From an uncultured Campylobacter sp. (GTDB taxonomy: Bacteria > Campylobacterota > Campylobacteria > Campylobacterales > Campylobacteraceae), in assembly GCF_938030785.1 (NCBI RefSeq), contig NZ_CALHIK010000069.1, forward strand, positions 1 to 41,662: a stretch of DNA of 41,662 nt, written 5' to 3'. A program made the position numbers and the translations under genes. The notes below the pieces were generated by a model. The model ran no database searches, had not been told where the DNA came from, and saw only the letters and a list, made by a program, of their open reading frames with translations. Within the stretch, counting starts at the first letter, position 1, and each line of letters begins with the position of its first letter. This document shows, piece after piece, positions 30,770-37,290 of this stretch.

Positions 30770-31557
30770 TTAATACAATCGGCCCAAATTTTTTGCGCGG
30801 GCAGCTCGTCTTTTGGGATTTCGGTAAAACCCAGACGCTCGAAAAATTCCTTTTGATAGGTGAGCGTAAATACGCTTTTTAGCCCGTAAAATTTCGCTTC
30901 ACCGAGCAGCTCGTTTACGATAGCTCTGGCAATGCCCCGCCTGCGAAACTGCGGAGCGACGATGAGCGAGCGCACCTCGGCAAGATCCGCGTTAAAAATT
31001 TTAAGCGAAGCAAAGCCCGCTAAAATTGCGGCTTCTTTTAGACACCGCGATTCGCAAGGCTGCGAATATTCGGTCTGAGAAACTCTCGCTTCTTGCGAAT
31101 ATTCGCTCCGTAAAATTTGCTCTTTGCCCGCTTGTGCGCGACCCATTTGAGATATGGCTTGCGCTGCGCTATTTCGTGGCGCGCTATTTTGAGACGTATC
31201 TCGTTGCGACGCGAAATTGCCGGCGGCATCTTCGGCGGAATTTTCGGAAGTAATTTCGGCAAAATTTTCGGCGGAGCTTTGGATTAAATTTAAATCCGAG
31301 CCGTGCGCTAAATTTAAATCAGAATTCTCGGCTAAATTTAAATCGGAATTTTGTTTAGAATCAAAACTCAAATTTTCCTTGGAATCAAAACTCCTATCCG
31401 CCTTAGAATCACAACCGAACGCCAGCACGTATGAGCGGATATTTGATGCGATCTCATCGCTTTCAAGCGGCAAGATCACGCCGTTTTGAACCTCCTCTTT
31501 TACGAGCTCTTGCATACGCGAAATGTCGCAAAGGCGCGCTTTTTTTAGCCGTATCAT
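30718..31557 (-). CDS. N-acetyltransferase of the ArgA/COG1246 GNAT type with inserted segment
   Basis: A GNAT acetyltransferase of the short N-acetylglutamate-synthase-like type: MIRLKKARLCDISRMQELVKEE and PLESDEIASNIRSYVLAF at the start, acetyl-CoA loop VRSLIVAPQFRRRGIARAIV, and the diagnostic end VFTLTYQKEFFERLGF ... KIWADCIKCKKFPVCNEIAL with its paired CxxC-like cysteines. The expected length is about 150-170 residues; this one has 279 because residues about 53-165 are a low-complexity insert (SDLNLAENSDLNLAHGSDLN and similar) rich in Ser, Asn, Asp and Glu. The insert lies in the loop between the N-terminal helices and the strand ILAGFASLKIF. An AGGGAAAA site precedes the ATG. It may make N-acetylglutamate for arginine synthesis. 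It is wedged between engB and the mrdA-linked membrane gene, not part of the C. jejuni order I remember. Confidence 0.8.
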   Translation of the reverse strand: MIRLKKARLCDISRMQELVKEEVQNGVILPLESDEIASNIRSYVLAFGCDSKADRSFDSKENLSFDSKQNSDLNLAENSDLNLAHGSDLNLIQSSAENFAEITSENSAEDAAGNFASQRDTSQNSAPRNSAAQAISQMGRAQAGKEQILRSEYSQEARVSQTEYSQPCESRCLKEAAILAGFASLKIFNADLAEVRSLIVAPQFRRRGIARAIVNELLGEAKFYGLKSVFTLTYQKEFFERLGFTEIPKDELPAQKIWADCIKCKKFPVCNEIALIYTL

Positions 31558-31669
31558 CTAAAATTTTCCCTAATCTTCGCGCAATTTTCGCGGTGCATTT
31601 TATATCCGCTAAATTTAATTATTTTGAAATTCTGCGCCGCGAAATTTTGAGTATTTAAATTTAGAAATT

Positions 31670-32569
31670 TCATAATCCAAACGCCCTGCGCACGATGATC
31701 TCGCGCGCTTTTTGCAGCCCGCCGCCCTTTAGCGTAGAGACCAAAATCGCCTGCGGATCGTGCCTCAAAAGCTTTGCGCGCTCGCTTTGGTTGAGCTTGT
31801 CGGCTTTGGTGTAGAGCCTCACGACCTTTTGATCGCCGCGCAGAAAACTAGCGAGATAGTTTTGCAAATTTTTATCTATCGCAAGATCAAACTGCCTCGC
31901 GTCGATGAGATGGACGAAAAGCTTGATATTTAGGCGTTCTTTGATAAATTCGTCGAGATTTTTTTGCCAGATATAATGCAGTTTTTTAGAAACCTTAGCG
32001 TATCCAAACCCCGGCAGATCCACGAAGATCAAAGAGATATTTTCCCCCAAGCTAGCAAGATCCGAAAAGGCGGGGTTGCCCGCTAAGCTTAGCGCGGATC
32101 TACCTGTAAAATTTAATTCGGAGTTTTGCGCGGAATTCGGCGCGAAACCCGCCGCAAGATCTGTCTCGCGATCCGATCTAAAATCCGCCGAGGCGCTTTT
32201 TAAATTTAAAACGAAATCTTGCTTTAAATTTCGCTCAGACGCCGCAGCCGCCGCGTGATCTTGCGCGCAATTTGCAGCCGAGCTTAAAGCCTCTTTGCTC
32301 ACTAGATCGGGCGATGTTTCATTTTGCAAGCCGTCCGCGCTTGCGGCAAGCTTTTGTTTAAATTTAACTTCGAAAAAATTTATCAGCTGCGTTTTACCCG
32401 GCGTCGAGCTTGATTTAGCTAGATTTTTGCGCCCGGTAAGCGCGTTTATCAGGCTGCTTTTGCCGACGTTGGAACGCCCCAAAAACGCCACTTCGCTCAT
32501 CGCAAACTCGGGCGCACCCGCGATATTTGCGGCGGAGGTGATAAACTGCGCACTGCTAGGATAGATCAT
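31670..32569 (-). CDS. engB: Ribosome-biogenesis GTPase EngB/YsxC with large insertion
   Basis: An essential GTPase needed for assembly of the 50S subunit. G1 is GRSNVGKSS (residues 31-39), G2 is in SSSTPGKTQLINFF (53-66), G3 is DLPGFGYAKVSKK (184-196), G4 is TKADK (near 256) and the G5 region is LVSTLKGGG. Normal EngB proteins are about 195-210 residues; this one has 299. The extra 100 residues (about 70-175) separate G2 from G3, where the family has only a short beta-hairpin. The insert is low-complexity (SADGLQNETS, AAAASERNLK, NSAQNSELNFTGRSALSL). It must loop out for the protein to work. The start overlaps the lptA stop by 4 bp. Confidence 0.93.
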   Translation of the reverse strand: MIYPSSAQFITSAANIAGAPEFAMSEVAFLGRSNVGKSSLINALTGRKNLAKSSSTPGKTQLINFFEVKFKQKLAASADGLQNETSPDLVSKEALSSAANCAQDHAAAAASERNLKQDFVLNLKSASADFRSDRETDLAAGFAPNSAQNSELNFTGRSALSLAGNPAFSDLASLGENISLIFVDLPGFGYAKVSKKLHYIWQKNLDEFIKERLNIKLFVHLIDARQFDLAIDKNLQNYLASFLRGDQKVVRLYTKADKLNQSERAKLLRHDPQAILVSTLKGGGLQKAREIIVRRAFGL

Positions 32570-33081
32570 TTGTTTTGATCTTCGACCTGAAAGATCAGAC
32601 GCACGGGCTTTTTCTCGCCGCCGCCGCTTTTTACTTCGTAAGTACCCTTTTGGCGATTTACGATGATCTTATCGCCGTAAACCTCCTTTTTGGTCTCGGC
32701 CTCGTGCAGATAGGCGTTGTTTTCGAGCATGTAGGCCTCTATGGTCGGATCATAGGTCAGCACGCCGCCCTTGCCGTCGTAATGCTTCTGATTGAGCAAA
32801 ATTTTAAAATTTGCATTTCCCGTCGCGACGTATTTGGTAGGCTGGCGCTTGGCGTCGAAGTAGATCGTCACTTTATCGGAATTTAGCGTATCATAAGCGC
32901 CCTTTTTGATGCGAACGTTGCCCGTCAGCACGCTGATCTGCTTGATCTCGTCGGCGAAAAAATTATCCGCCGTGACCTCGACCTGCTCCTGCGCGGCACT
33001 AAGAGTAGTCGCGCTAAAGCCCGCAATTAGCGCAGATGCGAGTATTAGTTTGTGGAGTTTTGATCTTTTATTAAATACCAT
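32566..33081 (-). CDS. lptA: LPS transport periplasmic protein LptA (OstA-like)
   Basis: A 171-residue periplasmic protein that bridges LptC and LptD in lipopolysaccharide or lipooligosaccharide export. Signal peptide KLILASALIAGFSATTLSAA (to about residue 29). The OstA/LptA beta-jellyroll shows as EQVEVTADNFFADEIKQISVLTGNVRIKKG, then LNSDKVTIYFD and KYVATGNANFKILLNQKHYDGKGGVLTYD, the typical LptA strand rhythm. It overlaps lptC by 37 bp and engB by 4 bp. The gene order is that of C. jejuni Cj0648-Cj0650 as I recall it. Confidence 0.92.
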   Translation of the reverse strand: MVFNKRSKLHKLILASALIAGFSATTLSAAQEQVEVTADNFFADEIKQISVLTGNVRIKKGAYDTLNSDKVTIYFDAKRQPTKYVATGNANFKILLNQKHYDGKGGVLTYDPTIEAYMLENNAYLHEAETKKEVYGDKIIVNRQKGTYEVKSGGGEKKPVRLIFQVEDQNK

Positions 33082-33578
33082 GCGTGGATTCCTTTTGAGT
33101 TTGTTTGTTTGGTTTTAGTATCGTAGCTGATGCTTGCGCCCGTGATGCGGTCGCCGCCTTGGCGCAGCACGTACGGCACGTCGGAGCGGACGATCTTGCT
33201 GCTCGTATCGTAGATGATCTCTTGCGCAGTGTAATCAAAGCCTCTGCTATTTACATAGTGCGCGTCGCCGTTAAATTTTATCAGCTTGCCTGCGCGCGTC
33301 GCGGTCTTTGAAACCAAAGTGTGATTCATATCCGCACCAATCTCCTCGGCTTTAAAATTTACAAACTCGTCGCGATCCTTATAGCGAGTGCCGCCGTCCG
33401 CGGTAAATTTAGCATCCACGCGCTCGCCGATCTGATAATCGACGATCTTTTTCATCTCCATATTCGCAATGCTTAGATCCTGCCTAAACATATCGCTAAA
33501 ATATGGCGTCTGCACGCTTAAAAACACCATCGCGACGCAAAAGATCGCAATCGCGACGTAGAAAATCTTTATCACCAT
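33045..33578 (-). CDS. lptC: LPS export protein LptC
   Basis: A 177-residue bitopic inner-membrane protein: one N-terminal helix (residues 4-22, IFYVAIAIFCVAMVFLS) and a periplasmic LptC-type jellyroll (NFKAEEIGADMNHTLVSKTATRAGKLIKFNGDAHYVNSRGFDYTAQEIIYDTSSKIVRSD). It receives LPS from the LptB2FG transporter and passes it to LptA, the next gene. The 'FDYTAQEIIYDTSSKIV' stretch is diagnostic of LptC/LptA folds. It lies 67 bp after kdsC. Confidence 0.88.
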   Translation of the reverse strand: MVIKIFYVAIAIFCVAMVFLSVQTPYFSDMFRQDLSIANMEMKKIVDYQIGERVDAKFTADGGTRYKDRDEFVNFKAEEIGADMNHTLVSKTATRAGKLIKFNGDAHYVNSRGFDYTAQEIIYDTSSKIVRSDVPYVLRQGGDRITGASISYDTKTKQTNSKGIHAWYLIKDQNSTN

Positions 33579-33645
33579 CGCTCGGTCCTCTTTGATCTGC
33601 GCGGAATTTCGCCTCTTGCAGGCATTCTCACGCGCGCTTGCGAAA

Positions 33646-34134
33646 CTACAGCCATTTGCTATTCCACTCTTCGCGCATGCCGTTTTTATCGACGAGCATT
33701 TCGATCATCTCGCGCACCGCGCCGCAGCCGCCGTTTTTGCTTAGCGCGACGTCCGCTTTTAGCGAGCTTAGCGCATCGGCGGGCTTGAAGCTGATCGCGA
33801 CCGCATTTAAAAGCTTAGCATCGTTTATATCATCGCCGATCGCAGCGGCCTCATCGAAGCTTAGGTTAAAATTTTTTAAAATTTGCTCCGCCCTTGAGAG
33901 CTTGTCTTTTTCGCCTTGAAAGAGCGTATCGATCTTTAGCTCGCGCGCGCGGTTTGCGACGATTTGCGAGCTTTTGCCAGTGATGATCGCGACCTTTAGC
34001 CCCAGCCGCTGCCACTCCTGGATGCCGAACCCGTCTTTTACGTTAAATTTCTTCATCTCTTCGCCGCCGTTTGAATGGTACAGCCCGCCGTCGCTAAGGC
34101 AGCCATCTACGTCTAAAAATATGATCTTTATCAC
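33646..34134 (-). CDS. kdsC: 3-deoxy-D-manno-octulosonate 8-phosphate phosphatase KdsC
   Basis: A HAD-family phosphatase that makes Kdo for LPS. I choose the GTG at 34134, giving about 162 residues starting V/M-IKIIFLDVDGCLSDGG as in KdsC orthologues; a longer frame from 34194 adds 20 unconserved residues. Motif I is DVDGCLSDGG, motif II is ITGK in VAIITGKSS, motif III has Lys in GEKDKLSRAEQ, and motif IV is IGDDINDAKLL. The 'NVKDGFGIQEWQRLGL' segment is typical of KdsC. It heads the LPS block in which lptC and lptA follow. Confidence 0.9.
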   Translation of the reverse strand: MIKIIFLDVDGCLSDGGLYHSNGGEEMKKFNVKDGFGIQEWQRLGLKVAIITGKSSQIVANRARELKIDTLFQGEKDKLSRAEQILKNFNLSFDEAAAIGDDINDAKLLNAVAISFKPADALSSLKADVALSKNGGCGAVREMIEMLVDKNGMREEWNSKWL

Positions 34135-34220
34135 TTTGTTTTCCGTTTTTTGAAATTTTATGATTTTAACGAAATTTGGCTGAATTTTTGGCAAACGCCG
34201 TATAAATTTAAGCTGCGATC

Positions 34221-34265
34221 TTAGCCCTTAATCGGCACGTAGCCGCTATTTTGAAATCTTTGCAT
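34221..34265 (-). pseudogene. Remnant of a PstS-like 3' end
   Basis: On the minus strand this reads FQNSGYVPIKG followed by stop. It is nearly identical to the last residues of the broken PstS-like gene at 34886 (IENSGYVPIRG, stop). Only about the last dozen codons match; upstream of them no further PstS-like sequence is visible. It is either the end of a decayed second copy or a boundary of an inserted segment. Confidence 0.65.
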
Positions 34266-34917
34266 AATGCAGACATGTCAAAGTGTATCGTCGAATCTCA
34301 AACACTCGACTCGGTTAAATTTGCGTTTTATTCGGCCGTAAGACTGTGTAATGAAAGCCAATATAACACGACCGCAACGACGATTGCTACGACTACAGTA
34401 ATGGCGAGATTTCTTGCCCTACACCTCGTTCTGTCTTTAATAAATTGAATCAAATTTGAGATAAAAACTATAATCGGGGTCATAAATACAACCGCCCTCA
34501 TGACTTTAAGAATGATTTGTTCGTAATCTATAGAAGCAGGACTAAATATAAGCATAAATAAAGCTCCAGTGGGCGATAGAAGTGCACACAACGTCGCACC
34601 GTATATAATTAAAGATAGGATCCCGGCGATGGTTAAATCCATTTCCAGCCTCTGCCGATCTGCACCGCTATAGCTAGAGCGAAGCCCAAATATACAAACG
34701 ATAACGCAAAGAAGCGGCGCTACATAGATAAATATACAAAAATTATCAAAGCAAAACGATAAAAAATCCATACATTTCCTTTCTTGCTACGCCAATGCGA
34801 TTTGGTGTACAAATTTTATTTTACAAGCGGTAATTTTAAAAGCCGCAAACTAACTAAAATCACAACTGCCACGATCGGTGCCAATTTAACCTCTAATCGG
34901 CACGTAGCCGCTATTTT
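34229..34917. repeat. 24-bp perfect direct repeat flanking a membrane-protein gene
   Basis: The 24 bases at 34229-34252 are identical to those at 34894-34917 (both begin TAATCGGCACGTAGCCG and end CTATTTT). The copies are 665 bp apart and enclose the gene at 34328-34771. One copy lies at the 3' end of the PstS-like gene, so the pair could be a duplication scar or an attachment-site-like repeat. Confidence 0.8.
34328..34771 (-). CDS. Small integral membrane protein, unknown
   Basis: A 147-residue protein with about four membrane segments (residues 5-28, 47-68, 88-108, 122-142) and AAAGGAAA 4 nt before the ATG, so translation is credible. The last part (LIQFIKDRTRCRARNLAITVVVAIVVAVVLYWL) resembles both halves of the 140-residue protein at 35981 (helix, FIK or FIRS, a run of Arg/Glu/Lys, then another hydrophobic helix). 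The two may therefore be paralogues. No family is recognised. It lies between the two direct-repeat copies noted above. Confidence 0.65.
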   Translation of the reverse strand: MDFLSFCFDNFCIFIYVAPLLCVIVCIFGLRSSYSGADRQRLEMDLTIAGILSLIIYGATLCALLSPTGALFMLIFSPASIDYEQIILKVMRAVVFMTPIIVFISNLIQFIKDRTRCRARNLAITVVVAIVVAVVLYWLSLHSLTAE

Positions 34918-35833
34918 CGATGATACTTTGCCCCTGCGGCGAAAGGATCCAATCTATCAAGATGCGGATATTTTCGTTTTTGTTGTTTTCATCGTAAACC
35001 GCGTAAATTTCGGCTACGAGCGGGTATTTGCGGCTAGCGATATTTTCTTTGTTCGGATACGCGCCGTTTAGGCTAAGCATCTTCACGCCGCCGTTTTGCA
35101 CGATCCCCTCGACGTAATAGCGAAACGAAAAGCCGATCGCACTGCCGAAAAAGCCCGTGATCTTGCGCTTAGGCTGCGTCTCGCCCATAAATTTTAAAAA
35201 CGCGCTCTGGCTGCCGCTGCCTACGTTTCGCTGCACGGCATCTATTCGCATGCGCTCGCCGCCGAGCTGCGACCAGTCGCTATATTGCCCCGAATAAATT
35301 CCTCGCACCTGATCCACAGTTAAATTCGATACTTTATTATTTGTATTTACGATAAAGACGAACGCCTCCAGCCCGATCGGCACGAAGCGTAAATTTGCGC
35401 CCTTTTCTCGCGCGTAATCAAGCTGCTGCTTTGAAGGGGCGGCGACAAAGATCAGATCCGCCTCGCCATCGCTTATAGCCTTGTACGCGCCGCGAGTGTT
35501 GTTAAATTTAAGCCTACTAGCATTCGTGAAATTTTACCCGTCAAATTCCACGCTGTCCTTAGGATAGCTCGCCGCGACGAATGCCGAAAATACCGGATAT
35601 AGCGCGGCTGCGCCGTCGATTATCGGCAGATCGCCGCTAAGTTTTAAGCCAGAGCTGGCGCGCACGATCTGCGAGCCCTGCTCAAACGGCAGAAATTTAT
35701 GCAGCTCGATCGATTTAGCTTGCATCTCGGCGCTGCTTTGATTTACGTATCGCTTCACGACGAGGCTGTAAAACGCAAAATCGAAAGCCGCAAAGCTAAG
35801 CAGCAGCAAAATGGCGATAATTGCACGCTTCAT
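34886..35833 (-). pseudogene. PstS-like periplasmic binding protein interrupted by an in-frame TAA
   Basis: Two open pieces, 35534-35833 (99 codons) and 34886-35533, are in the same frame and together make one PstS-family (PBP-like-2) protein of about 315 codons. The N-terminus has a membrane anchor or signal (residues 4-24), then LPIIDGAAALYPVFSAFVAASYP. After the TAA at 35534-35536 (codon 100) the frame continues NFTNASRLKFNNTRGAYKAI, GEADLIFVAAPSKQQ, GLEAFVFIVNTNNKV and WILSPQGQSIIENSGYVP. The stop is thus a single-codon nonsense change, with no frameshift. Function if intact: binding of phosphate or another anion. It could be a pseudogene, a phase/strain variant, readthrough, or a sequencing error. 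Confidence 0.85.
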
Positions 35834-35834
35834 C

Positions 35835-35972
35835 TTAGTTTCCGTTTGCGATATAGGAGATGATTGAGCATTTGCTCTGAAGATACAGCGCCGCCCCCAT
35901 CAGTGCGCAAACGCTGATCGCCCACGCCGTAATTATTACGGCGATCGTTTTTTGAAAAATTTCATCGCTCAT
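35835..35972 (-). CDS. 45-residue single-pass membrane protein
   Basis: A short frame that reads MSDEIFQKTIAVIITAWA, continues through a hydrophobic segment (residues 9-30) and ends SKCSIISYIANGN. It starts 8 bp after the stop of the 140-residue membrane gene, with TGAGGC upstream, and ends one base before the ATG of the PstS-like gene. This exact tiling in a same-strand cluster is the main evidence. No family is recognised; a small subunit or regulator of a membrane complex is conceivable. Confidence 0.6.
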   Translation of the reverse strand: MSDEIFQKTIAVIITAWAISVCALMGAALYLQSKCSIISYIANGN

Positions 35973-35980
35973 TTTATGCC

Positions 35981-36403
35981 TCACATATGCGCAAGCGCAC
36001 GGTCAAGTAGCCATAAAAAGCCGGCTAAGACTGCCGAAAAAATTATGAATAAAAACGCGGAGAGGATCAGGAGATTTCTAATCTTTCTGCGGCGCTCGGG
36101 CGCGCTTTTAGCAGATTTAATAAATTTTACCAAATACACGATGAGGAAAATAAACGAAATTATCGGCAGCGCGATCAAAACCGAGATCGAGATAAATAGA
36201 TCCGGCAGCCACTCAAAATATACCAGCGGAGTAAGGGTGCATAAAAACGCAACCGTCGAAATGATTAGAAATTTTCTATCTCTTTTATGGCGCTCCGGCT
36301 CGTCTTTTGATCTGATAAATTTAATCAAACACACGATAAGCCAAACAAAGCAGATCAAAAACAGCACATTTAAAATCTCCATAAGCGATCCGAAATTATT
36401 CAT
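35981..36403 (-). CDS. Four-helix membrane protein with internal duplication
   Basis: A 140-residue protein with AAAGG upstream of its ATG. It has four membrane helices arranged as two similar halves. Each half is a hydrophobic helix, then LIKFIRSKDEPERHKRDRKFL (first half, near residues 26-46) or LVKFIKSAKSAPERRRKIRNL (second half, near 91-111), then another hydrophobic helix. The charged loops share the FI[RK]S...PER..R..R.L pattern, so the gene arose by internal duplication. No known family comes to mind. It starts a small operon with the 45-residue protein and the PstS-like gene. Confidence 0.7.
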   Translation of the reverse strand: MNNFGSLMEILNVLFLICFVWLIVCLIKFIRSKDEPERHKRDRKFLIISTVAFLCTLTPLVYFEWLPDLFISISVLIALPIISFIFLIVYLVKFIKSAKSAPERRRKIRNLLILSAFLFIIFSAVLAGFLWLLDRALAHM

Positions 36404-36663
36404 CTTTTACCTTTAAATTTTAATATGCAAAGCGGCATTTTAGCGCTCAGGCAGTGCGAAATTTCATATAGCATAGTTCGCGGCTCGCGCGGCGGGCGCA
36501 AATGCGCCGCCAGCATAAGCGATCTTAATAAAGCGGCGTGCTTTGCTCGAGCAATGGCGAAATTTTGCAAATTTCAAGCGGCGGCGAGAGTAAAATTTCA
36601 AACGCCGATAAAATTACAAAACCGCGAATTGCTAATGTTGCTAAATTTGGCGCGCATTTGCCG

Positions 36664-37242
36664 CTATAAAACGCCCTTAGTGCTAGGCACGCCGGCGCGC
36701 TCGTTGATACTTATCGCGCGGCGGAATGCGACGGCAAACGCCTTAAACGCGGCCTCTGAAACGTGGTGGAGATTTTCGCCGCGGATCTGGCTTAGATGCA
36801 GCGTTAAATTTGCGTTGAAAGCCAAAGCGCGGAAAAATTCTTCCACGAGCTCGGCGTCAAATTCGCCGATCTTACCGCGCTTTAGGCTCGGGCAATCAAA
36901 TACCAAAAACGCGCGGTTGGAAAAATCAAGCGCGGCGCTTACGGCGGCTTCGTCCATCACGACGACGCTATCGCCGAAGCGTTCGATGTTTTGCGCGGGA
37001 TAGATCGCCTCTTTGATCGCGCTTCCGAGCACGATGCCGCAGTCCTCGACGCTGTGGTGAAAATCAACCTGTAAATCGCCCTCGCAGCGCAAGCTCAGAT
37101 CGATCCACGCGTGCTTGGCAAACGCGCTAAGCATATGATCGAAAAAACCGATGCCCGTTTGTATCTGCGCCGCGCCGCGCCCGTAAAGCTCCAGCTCAAG
37201 CTCGATTTTAGTCTCTTTCGTAGCCCTATTTTTGCTTATCAT
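36664..37242 (-). CDS. hisB: Imidazoleglycerol-phosphate dehydratase HisB
   Basis: A 192-residue monofunctional IGP dehydratase of histidine biosynthesis. Manganese-binding histidine motifs are visible: FFDHMLSAFAKHA (residues 29-41), DFHHSVEDCGI (60-70) and ENLHHVSEAAFKAFAVAF (near 155-172). The RATKETKIELELELYG start and the ERAGVPSTKGVL end are the family's. AAGGATTG precedes the ATG. In some proteobacteria HisB is fused to a histidinol phosphatase; that domain is absent here. It lies upstream of the PstS-like locus and then kdsC. Confidence 0.96.
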   Translation of the reverse strand: MISKNRATKETKIELELELYGRGAAQIQTGIGFFDHMLSAFAKHAWIDLSLRCEGDLQVDFHHSVEDCGIVLGSAIKEAIYPAQNIERFGDSVVVMDEAAVSAALDFSNRAFLVFDCPSLKRGKIGEFDAELVEEFFRALAFNANLTLHLSQIRGENLHHVSEAAFKAFAVAFRRAISINERAGVPSTKGVL

Positions 37243-37290
37243 CGCGCAATCCTTAAAACTAAATTTTGTTTGAAATCTATCTAAATTTCA

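Noticed and set aside
36425..37003. 192-codon open frame on the plus strand opposite hisB
   Set aside because: It is antisense to the clearly identified hisB and its translation is Arg/Ala-rich without motifs.
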